Shown here: in pieces, positions 47,239-56,941 of the stretch
Layout: each line of letters opens with the position of its first letter
Numbering within the stretch: the first letter of the stretch is position 1
NCBI RefSeq assembly: GCF_027604915.1
Contig: NZ_JAJAQC010000036.1
Location: 16,204-80,203, forward strand
DNA length: 64,000 bases
Origin: Streptomonospora mangrovi
Lineage (GTDB): Bacteria; Actinomycetota; Actinomycetes; Streptosporangiales; Streptosporangiaceae
Reading direction: 5' to 3'
Notes under the pieces: model-generated
Seen by the model: the letters and a program-made list of their open reading frames with translations, nothing else
Told to the model about the DNA's origin: nothing
Database searches by the model: none
Position numbers and translations under genes: made by a program

Positions 47239-47945
47239 TCAGCGGTAGCGACCGAAGAACTCCCGGATGTCGGCGAGCAGCCGGTCGGGGGCCTCCATGG
47301 CGGCGAAGTGGCCGCCTCGGTCGTGGTCGGCCCAGAAGGTGATGTTGTTGGTGCGCTCCTCGTCGCGGCGCAGGGCGATGTCCTGGACGGTGAACAGGCT
47401 GACCCCCGTCGGCACCGGCGAGGTCTCCTCCTGGCCCCAGTCCTGTCCGTCCTCGTAGTACAACTCCGCCGAGGTGCCGGCCGTGCCGGTGAACCAGTAG
47501 ATCGAGACGTTGGTGAGCAGGAGGTCCTGGTCGACCGCCTCGTGCGGAAGGTCCTTGGCCAGGTCCGTCATGTCGCGGATCTTGCCGACGCCCTAGGCCA
47601 ACTGCCCGGCGGCCGAATGGATGAGGCCGTAGGCCAGGGTGCGCGGCCGGGTGGACTGGATGGCGATGTAGCCGCCGGCCTCGTTCATGAACTCGGGGCA
47701 AGCAGGCCCAGGGCGCGGGAGATGCCGCCGCCGAAGTCGCCGCCCTGCGCGCCGTACCGGTCGTAGCCCAGGCGGCGCATCAGCTCGGCCCACGTCCGTG
47801 CGATCCGCCGGGTCGTCCAGCCCGCCTCCGCAGTGGGCCCGGAGAAGCCGAACCCGGGTATCGACGGGATGACCAGGTGGAAGTCGCGCGAGGGCGGCTC
47901 GATCAGGTCGAGGAACTCCACGACCGAGCCGGGCCAGCCGTGGGT
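47239..47945 (-). pseudogene. Degraded epoxide hydrolase
   Basis: Pieces of an epoxide-hydrolase N-type alpha/beta-hydrolase: THGWPGSVVEFLDL and LVIPSIPGFGFSG, then RIARTWAELMRRLGYDRYG and GAQGGDFGGGISRALGLL in one frame. The rest is in another frame: GYIAIQSTRPRTLAYGL, then TAG at 47593-47595, then LLTNVSIYWFTGTAG and DRGGHFAAMEAP. The N-terminal third and the middle part after LGLLAP are missing. A nonsense codon, a frameshift and an internal deletion make this a clear remnant. Confidence 0.85.
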
Positions 47946-47993
47946 GCTACGGCGTGAGTGGTCGAGCCCACCACCCCACACACGTGCACGCTG

Positions 47994-48131
47994 ACCTGCG
48001 GCTCGGACTCGCTCGACGAACTGGCACTGTACGTGGGGACTTTGGGCGCGCCCTTCACCGTGCACGAGCCTCCCGAACTCGTCGCCCACATCCGCGCCCT
48101 GTCCGCCCGCCTCGCGGACGCCTGCCCGTAA
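47994..48131 (+). pseudogene. C-terminal remnant of a WYL-type transcription regulator
   Basis: The frame ending at TAA 48129-48131 reads SLDELALYVGTLGAPFTVHE, then PPELVAHIRALSARLA, which is the usual C-terminal end of HTH/WYL (YafY-like) regulators. No upstream part of the gene exists on this strand; the epoxide hydrolase remnant begins 49 bp to the left. It is a scar left by a deletion or rearrangement. Confidence 0.7.
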
Positions 48132-48225
48132 CACCTGACCGGGCCGCAGAACGTGGCCGTTGCTTGGCCGTGGATTCCCACTGACGTCCGGGGCCAGCCA
48201 TCAGCAGCCGCTGACGCACGGCAAC

Positions 48226-48255
48226 GCCCCCGGCCTGTTTTCGCAGGCCGGGGGC
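48226..48255 (-). terminator. Terminator after tRNA-Val
   Basis: Perfect 12-bp arms (48226-48237 and 48244-48255) with a short T-rich loop, 25 bp beyond the tRNA 3' end, reading leftward. Confidence 0.75.
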
Positions 48256-48279
48256 GCTATTAGGACAGGTAGGGATGTG

Positions 48280-48353
48280 TGGGCGCGAGAGGACTCGAAC
48301 CTCCGACCACCCGCTTGTAAGGCGGGGGCTCTGACCAACTGAGCTACACGCCC
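48280..48353 (-). tRNA. tRNA-Val (anticodon UAC)
   Basis: A 74-nt cloverleaf: acceptor GGGCGTG with CGCGCCC (one G-U pair), D-arm GCTC/GAGC, anticodon stem CCCGC/GCGGG with loop CTTACAA, so anticodon TAC reading GUA, T-arm GGAGG TTCGAGT CCTCT, discriminator A. CCA is not encoded. All arms pair. Confidence 0.97.
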
Positions 48354-48421
48354 GGATGTCTCGGTGAGACCCGGTGAACGCAGATTGTACCGGGTCTTCG
48401 GGGTGGGGCGGGGGCTGCGGG

Positions 48422-48901
48422 TTAGGGGAGGGCGGTCAGGGCCTTGCGGTAGTCGTCGATGTCCCTTGGTTGGGAGATCGGGTTGACGACCGACCAGCGG
48501 ACCACGCCCTCCTTGTCGATGAGGAAGGTGCCGCGCACCGCGACGCCGCGTTTCTCGTCGAACACGCCGTAGGCCCGCGCGGTCTCGCCGTGCGGCCAGA
48601 AGTCCGACAGGAGGGGGTAGGTGAGGTTCTCGCGGTCGGCCCAGGCGCGGTGGGCGAACATGGAGTCCACCGACACCGTGAGCAGTTGCACGTGCTCGTT
48701 CTCCAACTCGGCGATGTTGTCGCGCAGCGCGCACATCTCGCCCTCGCACACGCCCGAGAACGCCAAGGGGTAGAACACCAGCACGACGTTCTTGCGGCCG
48801 CGGAAGTCGGCCAGGCGCACCGTCTGGCCGTGCTGGTCGGCCAGCTCGAAGTCGGGCGCGGGCTGGCCGGGTTCGACGGGCCGGCCGGGTTCGATCGGCA
48901 T
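48422..48901 (-). CDS. ahpE: AhpE-type peroxiredoxin
   Basis: 159 residues. A one-cysteine-type peroxiredoxin of the AhpE group that reduces peroxides. The N-terminal [24 protein letters not shown] is followed by [21 protein letters not shown], giving the peroxidatic Cys in the PLAFSGVC loop and a further Cys in CEGEMC, then [14 protein letters not shown] and the Arg/Trp residues of the active site. ATG 48901 has AAGGAA upstream; a frame extended to 49012 is rejected. It lies beside the DUF3052 gene, the same pair as in mycobacteria (Rv2238c-Rv2239c). Reductant is unknown. Confidence 0.93.
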   Translation of the reverse strand: MPIEPGRPVEPGQPAPDFELADQHGQTVRLADFRGRKNVVLVFYPLAFSGVCEGEMCALRDNIAELENEHVQLLTVSVDSMFAHRAWADRENLTYPLLSDFWPHGETARAYGVFDEKRGVAVRGTFLIDKEGVVRWSVVNPISQPRDIDDYRKALTALP

Positions 48902-49074
48902 GGGTTCCTTACCTACCTCTGCGGCCCGGCCGCGAGTCCGCGGGCACGGGGCGGTCGGCGTTCGGGCATTCCACGGGTGCCGCCCGCCACTGCCAGCGGA
49001 CGGCACTCCCACCGCGGTTCACCCTAGGGCAAGACCGCTCACGGCAAGGCCGTCCAGGGTTCGGACGGTGCGGG

Positions 49075-49506
49075 CTAGCGCTGCATCTTCGGTGCGACGA
49101 GCCGGGTGCCCGACCAGTCCGGGCCGGCGCTGATGGCGCTGGTCTGCGACAGGCCCGCAGTGGTGGCCGCCTCGGCGACGTCGCTCGGCGCGACATGGCC
49201 CTCCCGCCCCGGCTTGGGGGTCAGCACCAGGATGATGCCGCCGCCCTCGACGGCGCCGAGCACGTCGACCAGGACGTCGGTGAGGTCGTCCTCCTCGTCG
49301 CTGCGCCACCACAGCAGCGCGGCGTCCACGACGCCGTCGTAGTCCTCATCGACCAACTCTTCGCCGGTGCATTCGGCGATCGACGCACGGAGCTTCTCGT
49401 CCACGTCGTCGTCGAACCCGAACTCCTGCACCACCTGACCCGGTTTGAACCCGAGTCGATCGGCCAGGCCACGTTCACTTTGTGCCTGACCCGCGGTCGC
49501 GCTCAC
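49075..49506 (-). CDS. DUF3052 protein
   Basis: 143 residues of the DUF3052 family, conserved throughout actinobacteria and usually next to ahpE. Conserved parts: LADRLGFKPGQVVQEFGFDD, ELVDEDYDGVVDAALLWWRSD, and GIILVLTPKPGREGHVAPSD. The structure is compact and acidic; the function is unknown. GTG 49506 has GGAGGAGGA eight bases upstream, a strong site. Gene order with the peroxiredoxin (174 bp apart on the same strand) suggests linked roles in redox or central metabolism, but no experiment is known to me. Confidence 0.93.
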   Translation of the reverse strand: MSATAGQAQSERGLADRLGFKPGQVVQEFGFDDDVDEKLRASIAECTGEELVDEDYDGVVDAALLWWRSDEEDDLTDVLVDVLGAVEGGGIILVLTPKPGREGHVAPSDVAEAATTAGLSQTSAISAGPDWSGTRLVAPKMQR

Positions 49507-49689
49507 GAAAGTCCTCCTCCACAAGTTCTTCAATCTCTGGCCGTCCGCGCGTCTGTTCAGCGGCGGACCGGCCGGGCGCGGTCCCGTCCACCGGGGCGAC
49601 CCGCTGTTGAGGGCTAAGTTCACACGCTGGGGACCTGATCCGTCAACGCGCATGTGCCCTGCTGTGTACCGCTCCTACCATCCTGGCCG

Positions 49690-50103
49690 CTATGCGGCGC
49701 CCGTCAAGAACGAGAGGCGGACTTGGCGGTCCGGATTGTCACCGTTGAGGTCTACCAGGGCGATCGACTGCCAGGTGCCCAGCTCGATCCGGCCGCCCAC
49801 CACCGGGAGGGTGGCGTAGGGCGGGATGAACGCGGGCATCACGTGGTCGCGGCCGTGCCCGCGCGAGCCGTGCTTGTGGCGCCACCGGTCGTCCGGCGGC
49901 AGCAGGTCGCGCAGGGCCGCCAGGAGGTCGTCGTCGGACCCGGCCCCCAGCTCGATGACGGCCACGCCGGCTGTGGCGTGCGGCACGAAGACGTGCAGCA
50001 GGCCGTCGCCGCCCGTCTCGGCGACGAAGTCGCGGCACATGCCGGTCAGGTCGGTGATGCTCTCCGACCCGCCCGTGTGCAGGTCGAGAAGTTTTGTCCG
50101 CAT
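49690..50103 (-). CDS. YjbQ/UPF0047 family protein (thiamine-phosphate synthase-like)
   Basis: 137 residues. The family is a beta-rich fold with a metal/phosphate site; VPHATAGVAVIE, GDDDLLAALRDLLP-like and HKHGSRGHGRDHVMPAFIPPY segments, with TLPVVGGRIELGTWQSIALVDL, are its signature. Some members (YjbQ) have weak thiamine phosphate synthase activity; others have unknown roles. The HGRDHVMPA histidines and GTWQ are conserved. ATG 50103. Standing alone, divergent from the PhoD-like gene. Confidence 0.92.
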   Translation of the reverse strand: MRTKLLDLHTGGSESITDLTGMCRDFVAETGGDGLLHVFVPHATAGVAVIELGAGSDDDLLAALRDLLPPDDRWRHKHGSRGHGRDHVMPAFIPPYATLPVVGGRIELGTWQSIALVDLNGDNPDRQVRLSFLTGAA

Positions 50104-50290
50104 GCGGCAACGATTACCCACGTTGCCGTGCCCTTCAACCATCCGCAGGTGCCGGAGGTCCGCACCCCCTGTGCTGTCCACAGGCGCGGAACCGAAGGTG
50201 CGACCCGTGACTTGCGGCGGCCATACTCAGTGCGAAAGGTCGGACGCGGGCGAGGCCCCGCCCCGGCACCACGGCAACCAGGGGGTGACA

Positions 50291-53200
50291 GTGGCCACCG
50301 GTCTGCGCCTCGGCCCGATGCTGCGGCACGTCACGGACACGACGGCGACCATCTGGGTCGAGACGGACGCGCCCTGCCGCGTCACGGTCACGGCCGGACA
50401 GCACACCGCCCACGCCCGCACGTTCACCGTGCACGGCCACCACTACGCGCTGTGCGACCTGCGCGGCCTGCCGCGCGGCACCGCGCTGCCCTACACCGTG
50501 CGGCTCGACGATGAGGTGGTGTGGCCGCTGTCGCAGACCGACCGGTCCACCGCGCCCGGAGCCGCCCATCCGCCGAGCCTAATCACCACCCTGGACCCGC
50601 AGTCGCCCACCCGCATGCTGTTCGGCTCCTGCCACACCCCCACCGACCACTCCAAGCGGGCGGTGCTGCGCTACGGGGTGGACATGCTGCGCGCCTACGC
50701 GCTGCGGCTGGCCGCCGCCCGGCGGGCGGCCGGCGGGACCTCCCCCGCGGCCGCTGCCTCGGGCACCGGTGGGGAAGGTCCGGGCGCGGGCGGGGCGCCC
50801 CAGGTGCGGGGCGTGCAGAGCATGGAGCGAAGCGTGCGCGGCATGGAGCGGAGTGTGCGGGGCGCCATGACCGCCACGGCGCCCGGCGACGAGGAGGCCG
50901 AGCCCTCTCTGCTGCTGCTCATCGGTGACCAGGTCTACGCCGACGAACTCCAGCCGGAGATGAAGGACTACCTGCGCCGCCGCCGCAACGACGCGCGCGT
51001 GCGCGACACCGGCCCCACCCCGCCCGACGGCGAGGTGGTGTCGTTCGAGGAGTACGCGGAGCTGTACCGCCAGGCGTGGTCGGACCCCGACATCCGGTGG
51101 CTGCTGTCCACCGTGCCCACCCTGATGCTGTTCGACGACCACGACATCCGCGACGACTGGAACACCTCGGGCGCGTGGCGCCGCAAGATGGCCGACAACC
51201 AGTGGTGGCAGCGCCGCATCACCTCGGGCCTGGGCGCCTACTGGATCTACCAGCACCTGGGCAACCTCCACCCGGACCTCCGCGCCGCCGATCCGGTCCT
51301 GCGGCAGGTCACCGAGGCCGGCGGCGCGGTGGCGGTGGAGCCCGCGATCAGGGCGGCGACCGCGGCCGCGGCGGAGACGGCGGCCGACGACGACGAGGCC
51401 GCCGGCCTGGAAGCCCGCCACGAGACCGAGTCCGCGACACCTTCCGCTTCCGCGAATCCGGGTGTCCCGGCCGGTCGCGACGGCACTGGAACGGCCGAGG
51501 CCGAGCAGCCTTCCGAGCAGACCGACGAAGAGCCCACCGCACTCATCCCCCCGCTCTCGGCAGAATCGGCCGCGACCGGCAGCGAGGGCGCCGACCCCGG
51601 CGAGGGCGCCGAGAGCCCGAGCGCCCCGACCGGCGGCGACGGCACTGGAACGGCCGAGGCCGAGCAGGCTTCCGAGCAGACCGGCGAAGAGCCCACCGCG
51701 CTCATCCCTCCGCTTCCGGCGGAACCTGCCACCGCACGGGAGGGGACCGACCCAGGTGAGGCTCCTGCCGGAAGTGCGGGAATCCCGACCGGCGGCGACG
51801 GCGCTGGAACGGCTGCCGCCGAGCAGGCCGACGAAGAGCCGACCGCGCTCATCTCCCCGCTTCCGGCGGAACCGGCCGGCCACGGCGATGACGGTGGCGG
51901 CTCCGCCGTCGAGGGCGGCGGGGGCGGCGACGACCAACCCACCGCTCTCATCCCCGCGCTTTCCGAGGAACCGGCGGCTGCGGGGCCGAAGGACGCCGCT
52001 GAGCGGGTTGAGGCGGTTGGGGACGAAGGCGGCGAAGGCGCCGACGCCGTGCCGCCTACGGCGGCGCTGCCGCGGATTCCCCACGCCGGAGGTGCCACGG
52101 GCACCTCCGGCGACGCGAGTGGGCCTACGCCGCCGACGGCTCCCCTGCCGCAGGTTTCCGGCTCACCGGGCGCTCCGGCCGACTCCGAGGGCGACGACGC
52201 TCCTACGGCCCTCATCCCCCAGCTTCCCGAGAAGCCGGCGGCCCCGTCCTCCCCGGCCGCCGACGGGCCTGCCGGACATCCCGTCGAAGGTGCCGCCGAG
52301 GGCGCGGTGGCCGCGCCCGACGAACCCACCGCGCCCGTTCCCCAGTTGGCCGACGGCCCAATGACGGCCTCCCCGGGCGCACCCGCGCCCGGGGACACCG
52401 CGTCCGGCGCGCCCGCCTCCGGCGGGGTCGAGTCCGCCCGCGAGGAGCGCGCCGCCGGCGACGGCGGCGACGGCGACGGCGGTGTCAGCGAGGCGGTGCC
52501 CGTCGACCACCCCGCGCCGGCCGCCCCGGCGCCTCTGGAGGGCCTCCAGGCGGCCGAGGGGCACATCGCGGCGCCCGGGGGCGGCGACGCCGCCTCCGTC
52601 GTGGACGACTTCGCCTGGCGGGCGCACCTCGAACCCGACAGCTACCGCTGGAGCTTCCGGTTCGACATCGGCCGCAACCGGCTGCTGATGGTCGACACGC
52701 GCTGCGGGCGCATCGTCGAGGACGACTCCCGGCGCAGCATGCTCGACCCCCAGAGCGCCGCCTGGCTGGACGACCAGCTCACCGGCGACGTCGACCACCT
52801 GGTCATCGCCAGCACGCTGCCGTTCCTCCTGCCCAAGGGCGTGCACCACCTCGAAGCCTGGAACGAGGCCGTGTGCGCGGGCGCGTGGGGTGCGGGCCTG
52901 CGCGGGCCCGGCGAGGCCGTCCGCCAGGGGGTCGACCTGGAGCACTGGGCGGCCTTCCAGCACTCGTTCCACTCCATCACCGACTCCGTGCTGCGGGTGG
53001 CCGCCGGTGAGCGCGGCGCGCCGCCGGCCAGCGTGCTGTTCCTGGGCGGCGACGTCCACTTCTCCTACCTGGCGCGCGCCCGCACGCCCGCCGGCGACCG
53101 CCCCGGGGGCACCCGCATCGCCCAACTGGTGTGCTCGCCCACGTGCAACTGGATGCCGCCGATGCTGCGCCGCATGACCTGGCTGAGCGTGCGCGGCATC

Positions 53201-53443
53201 ACCGGCGTGATCGGCGGGTGGATGGCGCGGGCCGCCGGGGTGCGCCCGCCCGTGATCGACTGGCGGCTCGACGGCGGCCCCTGGTACGACAACTCCCTGG
53301 CGACCCTGTCCCTCGACGGACGCCGGGCGGAGGTGGTGTGGTCCCACTCCCCCATCGTCAAGGCCACGGTGAAGCGGCTGACGCCCAACGAGTCCCCCCG
53401 CCCCAAGGTCCGCGAACTGGCGCGCCACCGCCTCACCGACTGA
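50291..53443 (+). CDS. PhoD-like metallophosphoesterase with a long repeat insert
   Basis: About 1050 residues. N-terminal Ig-like part (TGLRLGPMLRHVTDTTATIWVE), then the metallophosphatase core of the PhoD type: LFGSCHT, LLIGDQVYADEL, LMLFDDHDIRDDWN, and after the insert WRWSF-type YRWSFRFDIGRNRLLMVDTRCGR, VIASTLPFLLP and LGGDVHFSYLAR (GDVH metal motif). The catalytic halves are interrupted by about 400 low-complexity residues between the QHLGNLHPDL helix and VVDDFAWRAHLEPDSYR, with repeated PTALIP-type units. There is no signal peptide, so it may be cytoplasmic, unlike secreted PhoD. GTG 50291 or 50285 are possible starts. Confidence 0.88.
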   Translation: MATGLRLGPMLRHVTDTTATIWVETDAPCRVTVTAGQHTAHARTFTVHGHHYALCDLRGLPRGTALPYTVRLDDEVVWPLSQTDRSTAPGAAHPPSLITTLDPQSPTRMLFGSCHTPTDHSKRAVLRYGVDMLRAYALRLAAARRAAGGTSPAAAASGTGGEGPGAGGAPQVRGVQSMERSVRGMERSVRGAMTATAPGDEEAEPSLLLLIGDQVYADELQPEMKDYLRRRRNDARVRDTGPTPPDGEVVSFEEYAELYRQAWSDPDIRWLLSTVPTLMLFDDHDIRDDWNTSGAWRRKMADNQWWQRRITSGLGAYWIYQHLGNLHPDLRAADPVLRQVTEAGGAVAVEPAIRAATAAAAETAADDDEAAGLEARHETESATPSASANPGVPAGRDGTGTAEAEQPSEQTDEEPTALIPPLSAESAATGSEGADPGEGAESPSAPTGGDGTGTAEAEQASEQTGEEPTALIPPLPAEPATAREGTDPGEAPAGSAGIPTGGDGAGTAAAEQADEEPTALISPLPAEPAGHGDDGGGSAVEGGGGGDDQPTALIPALSEEPAAAGPKDAAERVEAVGDEGGEGADAVPPTAALPRIPHAGGATGTSGDASGPTPPTAPLPQVSGSPGAPADSEGDDAPTALIPQLPEKPAAPSSPAADGPAGHPVEGAAEGAVAAPDEPTAPVPQLADGPMTASPGAPAPGDTASGAPASGGVESAREERAAGDGGDGDGGVSEAVPVDHPAPAAPAPLEGLQAAEGHIAAPGGGDAASVVDDFAWRAHLEPDSYRWSFRFDIGRNRLLMVDTRCGRIVEDDSRRSMLDPQSAAWLDDQLTGDVDHLVIASTLPFLLPKGVHHLEAWNEAVCAGAWGAGLRGPGEAVRQGVDLEHWAAFQHSFHSITDSVLRVAAGERGAPPASVLFLGGDVHFSYLARARTPAGDRPGGTRIAQLVCSPTCNWMPPMLRRMTWLSVRGITGVIGGWMARAAGVRPPVIDWRLDGGPWYDNSLATLSLDGRRAEVVWSHSPIVKATVKRLTPNESPRPKVRELARHRLTD
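51520..52370 (+). repeat. Degenerate PTALIP-type protein repeats within the PhoD-like gene
   Basis: About eight units of a 15-ish residue core: EEPTALIPPLSAESA, EEPTALIPPLPAEPA, EEPTALISPLPAEPA, QPTALIPALSEEPAA, then weaker PPTAALPRI, PPTAPLPQV, APTALIPQLPEKPA and EPTAPVPQLADGP. Spacers of 20-60 residues are Glu/Ala/Gly-rich. At least the first copies share near-identical DNA (for example in GGCGACGGCACTGGAACGG), showing recent tandem duplication. Confidence 0.85.
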
Positions 53444-53543
53444 CCGGCCGGCGGTGCCCCGGTCCGGCCGCGCGCCCCCACGCCGCGCGGCCGGACCGGG
53501 GCCCGCCGCCCCCGGCGGACCGGGGCGCGGGCCGGGCGCCGGG

Positions 53544-54353
53544 CTAGGGCACCTGGTAGTCGCTGTCGCGCGCGTCGGTGATCGCCATGTGCCCCGGGGC
53601 GTGCCCGATCGCGAACTCCGGCTTGGAGGCCATCACCGCCGCCTGGGGGGTGACCCCGCACGCCCAGAACACCGGCACCTCGCCCGGCAGCACCTCGACC
53701 GGGTCGCCGAAGTCGGGCCGGTCCAGGTCGGCGATCCCCAGGGTGGCGGGGTCGCCCACGTGCACGGGCGCGCCGTGCACCGAGGGGTAGCGCGAGGTGA
53801 TCCGCACCGCGTCGGCCACCTGGTCGGCCGGGATGGGCCGCATCGACACCACCATGGGCCCCTCCAGCCGCCCCGCCGGGCGGCAGGGCCGGTTGGTGCG
53901 GAACATCGCGACGTTGGTCCCGGCCTCGATGTGGCGCACCGGGATGTCGGCCTGGAGCATCGGCGTCTCGAACGTGAAGCTGCACCCGATGAGGAACGCC
54001 ACCAGGTCGGGCCGCCACAGCTCCCGCACGTCGGTGAACTCCCCCGCCGGTTCGCCGTGGCGGTAGACCCGGTAGGCGGGCAGGTCGGTGCGCAGGTCGC
54101 CGGCGAAGATCGACGCCGAGGTCTCACCCGGCTCGGTGACGTCCAGCACCGGGCACGCCTTGGGGTTGCGCTGGGCGAACAGCAGGAAGTCGAACGCCAG
54201 GTCGCGCGGCAGGGCGATGAGGTTGGCCTGGGCGTACCCGGCGGCGTAGCCCGCCGTGGGGACCCGCAGTCCCGCGCGGAACAGCGCCCGCGCCTCCTCG
54301 GGGCTCAGCGCGGCGGGGTCGGCGGGGGCGTGGAGGGTGTCGGTGTCTGCCAT
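53544..54353 (-). CDS. DUF1445 (YcsI-like) putative hydro-lyase / D-glutamate cyclase-like
   Basis: 269 residues of DUF1445. Conserved pieces: [67 protein letters not shown], and a final [15 protein letters not shown] mitochondrial homologue in animals hydrolyses D-glutamate to 5-oxoproline, so a role in making or handling 5-oxoproline fits this operon. ATG 54353. It is the last gene of the leftward pxp operon; 80 bp separates it from pxpC. Confidence 0.9.
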   Translation of the reverse strand: MADTDTLHAPADPAALSPEEARALFRAGLRVPTAGYAAGYAQANLIALPRDLAFDFLLFAQRNPKACPVLDVTEPGETSASIFAGDLRTDLPAYRVYRHGEPAGEFTDVRELWRPDLVAFLIGCSFTFETPMLQADIPVRHIEAGTNVAMFRTNRPCRPAGRLEGPMVVSMRPIPADQVADAVRITSRYPSVHGAPVHVGDPATLGIADLDRPDFGDPVEVLPGEVPVFWACGVTPQAAVMASKPEFAIGHAPGHMAITDARDSDYQVP

Positions 54354-54432
54354 GGCGGTCGGTCCTTTCGTGCGCGGCCGGTGGCGGCCGGGACGGGTGC
54401 CGGGAGCGGCGCGGGCCACGGGGCCGCGCCGC

Positions 54433-55287
54433 TTACAGGTGGAAGCGCAGCCGGGTGCCGGGGCGCGCCTGCGCCGCCCGCGCCACGTCGGCGGCCACCA
54501 CCACGGCGATGACCGGGTAGCCCCCGGTCACCGGATGGTCGGTGAGGAACAGCACCGGTTCGCCCTCCGGCGGGATCTGGAGCGACCCGGGCACCATGCC
54601 CTCGCTGGGCAGTTCGCCGTGCTCGCGGCGCGCCAGGGCGGGGCCCGCCAGGCGCGCGCCGACGCGGTCGCTGCGCGGGGTCACCTCGTAGGCCGACCCC
54701 AGCAGCACCGCCACGGCGTCGTCGGTGAACCAGTCGGCGCGCGGCCCCAGCACCACCCGCAGGTCCATCTCGGCGGCGCCCACGGGCGGGTGGGCGGCCC
54801 AGTCGGCCGCCGGGAAGGCGCGCGGGGCCGGGCCCACGGGCAGCACCGTGCCGGGCCGGGGCGCGGGCGGTCCCAGGCCGGCCAGGGTGTCGGTGCTGCG
54901 CGAGCCCAGCACGGGCGCGACGTCGATGCCGCCGCGCACCGCCACGTAGCTGCGCAGCCCGGTGGCGGGTGTGCCCAGGTCCAGTTCGGCGCCGTCGGGC
55001 AGGTGCAGCACGGTGTCGGTGGCCGCGCCCCGGCCGTCGATGGCGACCGGGCAGGGCGCCCCGGTCACCGCGACGGTGACCGCCCCCCGCGCGCGCAGCC
55101 GCAGCCCGCCCAGGACGACCTCCAGCGCGGCGGCGCCGACCGGGTTGGCGACCAGCCGGTTGGCCAGCGCGTAGGAGGCGGCGTCGGCCGCCCCCGAGCG
55201 GCCGATGCCAAGGTGGGCGTGCCCGTAGCGGCCCGCGTCCTGCACGGTGGTGCCCATTCCGGTGCGCAGCACCTCGACCGCCGCCAT
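54433..55287 (-). CDS. pxpC: 5-oxoprolinase subunit C (biotin-dependent-carboxyltransferase-like, PxpC)
   Basis: 284 residues. PxpB and PxpC form the ATP-dependent 5-oxoprolinase with PxpA, which opens 5-oxoproline to glutamate. The start [58 protein letters not shown], and [19 protein letters not shown] match the KipA/PxpC family. ATG 55287 with AGGAGGAGAAGG upstream is preferred; GTG 55344 overlapping the pxpB stop (GTGA) is the alternative. Confidence 0.93.
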   Translation of the reverse strand: MAAVEVLRTGMGTTVQDAGRYGHAHLGIGRSGAADAASYALANRLVANPVGAAALEVVLGGLRLRARGAVTVAVTGAPCPVAIDGRGAATDTVLHLPDGAELDLGTPATGLRSYVAVRGGIDVAPVLGSRSTDTLAGLGPPAPRPGTVLPVGPAPRAFPAADWAAHPPVGAAEMDLRVVLGPRADWFTDDAVAVLLGSAYEVTPRSDRVGARLAGPALARREHGELPSEGMVPGSLQIPPEGEPVLFLTDHPVTGGYPVIAVVVAADVARAAQARPGTRLRFHL

Positions 55288-55340
55288 CGGCGCCTTCTCC
55301 TCCTGGAGTGTGGTGGGTCCCGCCGGCGCGGCCAGGGTGC

Positions 55341-56003
55341 TCACGGCGCCTCCCGGAACCGCACCCGCACCCCGGGCCGCAGCAGCGCGGGCGGGTCGCG
55401 GTCGGTGTCCCACACGACGAGGTCGGTGCGGCCCAGGAGCTGCCAGCCGCCCGGCGAGCTGCGCGGGTAGACCCCGGTGAACTCCCCCGCCAGCGCCACC
55501 GCACCCGTCGGGACGCGGGTGCGGGCCTCCGAGCGGCGCGGCAGGTGGAACCGGGGGTCGTCGCTGACCATGTAGCCGAACCCGGGTGCGAAGCCGCAGA
55601 AGGCGACGGTCCAGGTGGCGGCGGTGTGGGCGGCGACCACCTCGCGCTGGGACATGCCCAGGTGGGCGGCGATGTCGGCGAGGTCGGCGCCGTCGTAGTG
55701 GACGGGCACCTCCAGTTCGCCGGCGTCGGCGCGGCGGCCGGGCCGGGGCCGCAGGCCGCGCACCGCCCGCGCCACGGCCGCCGGGTCGGTGCGCCCGGGT
55801 TCGACCCGCAGCAGCACGGTGCGGGCGGCCGGGACGATGTCGGTGACACCGTCCGGCCGCCGCTCCTCCAGCGCCGCCTGGAGGGCCAGCGCCTCGTCGA
55901 GGCCCCCGACCTCGACGAGCACCCCCCAGTCCGCGCAGTTCAGCACGCGCAACGCACCGTCCCCCTTCGCATCCGCGACAACCGCCTTCCACCGCCCCCG
56001 CAC
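55341..56003 (-). CDS. pxpB: 5-oxoprolinase subunit B (PxpB/KipI family)
   Basis: 220 residues as written. The family body begins at about ALRVLNCADWGVLVEVGG, with VHYDGADLADIAAHLGMSQREVVAAH, the FAPGFGYMVSDDPRFHLPRR segment, and AGEFTGVYPRSSPGGWQLLGRT (SPGGWQ hallmark). It forms a complex with PxpC. GTG 56003 is the first codon; a TTG at 55952 with AAGGGGGA seven bases upstream may be the real start, giving about 203 residues. It lies 14 bp after pxpA. Confidence 0.92.
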   Translation of the reverse strand: MRGRWKAVVADAKGDGALRVLNCADWGVLVEVGGLDEALALQAALEERRPDGVTDIVPAARTVLLRVEPGRTDPAAVARAVRGLRPRPGRRADAGELEVPVHYDGADLADIAAHLGMSQREVVAAHTAATWTVAFCGFAPGFGYMVSDDPRFHLPRRSEARTRVPTGAVALAGEFTGVYPRSSPGGWQLLGRTDLVVWDTDRDPPALLRPGVRVRFREAP

Positions 56004-56016
56004 GTTGGCGCCGCCG

Positions 56017-56784
56017 CTAGGCGGCGGCGCCGGTGAACGGCGTGATGCGCACCCCCGCCTCGCGCAGCCGGTCGGCGACCGCCTGGGCGATGCGCACCGC
56101 GCCGGGGCTGTCGCCGTGCACGCACAGCGAGTCGGCCTCGATGCGGATCGGGGTGCCGTCGACCGCCTCCACGGGCTCCCCGCGCACCATGCGCAGGCAC
56201 CGCTCGGCGATCTGGTCGGGGTCGTGCAGGACCGCGCCGGGCTCGCGCCGCGACACCAACGTCCCCTCGGGGGTGTAGGCGCGGTCGGCGAACGCCTCGC
56301 GCACCGTGCGCAGCCCCGCCTCCTCGGCGCGGCGCAGCCACACCGAGCCCGGCAGGCCCAGCACCGGCAGCGCGGCGTCGTAGCGCGCCACGGCCTCGGC
56401 CACGGCCGCCGCCTGGTCCTCGTGGTGCACGATGGCGTTGTAGAGCGCGCCGTGCGGCTTGACGTAGCGCACCCGCTGCCCGGCCACGCGCGCCATGGCC
56501 TCCAGCGCGCCCAACTGGTAGAGGACGTCGTTGGTCAGCTCGCGCGGCGGGACGTCGATGAACCGGCGCCCGAACCCCGCGAGGTCGCGGTAGCCCACCT
56601 GCGCGCCGATGGCCACGCCGCGCTCGGCGGCGCGCTCGCAGGTCTCGCGCAGCACGGTCGGGTCGCCGGCGTGGAACCCGCAGGCGACGTTGGCGCTGGT
56701 GACGATCTCCAGCAGCGCGGCGTCGTCGCCGAGTTCCCAGCGGCCGAAGCTCTCGCCGAGGTCGGAGTTGAGGTCGATGCGCAC
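56017..56784 (-). CDS. pxpA: 5-oxoprolinase subunit A (LamB/YcsF family, PxpA)
   Basis: 255 residues. A TIM-barrel-like LamB/YcsF enzyme, the ATP-binding/catalytic part of 5-oxoprolinase. [21 protein letters not shown] is the invariant start; [63 protein letters not shown] and CVHGDSPGA (metal His/Asp) follow. GTG 56784 has GAGAGGAGAGAC upstream; the ATG at 56853 is out of the family range. It follows the NRAMP gene at 157 bp, and pxpB follows at 14 bp. Confidence 0.95.
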   Translation of the reverse strand: MRIDLNSDLGESFGRWELGDDAALLEIVTSANVACGFHAGDPTVLRETCERAAERGVAIGAQVGYRDLAGFGRRFIDVPPRELTNDVLYQLGALEAMARVAGQRVRYVKPHGALYNAIVHHEDQAAAVAEAVARYDAALPVLGLPGSVWLRRAEEAGLRTVREAFADRAYTPEGTLVSRREPGAVLHDPDQIAERCLRMVRGEPVEAVDGTPIRIEADSLCVHGDSPGAVRIAQAVADRLREAGVRITPFTGAAA

Positions 56785-56941
56785 CTGGCGGTCTCTCCTC
56801 TCAGTTGCCCCATACAGGCTCATACCAGGCGGACGGTGCGGGGTAACCCGCACCGTCCGCCGCCTATCGCGCCGGCGGCGCGCCGGTCGGCACCGGGTCG
56901 GCGCCCGGCCGGCGGCGGCTCACCGCCGGGTCACCGCCGGC

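Noticed and set aside
48280..48353. tRNA-Val as an attachment site of an integrated element
   Set aside because: No integrase and no duplicate of the tRNA 3' end was seen in the neighbouring 6 kb, so integration is only suspected.
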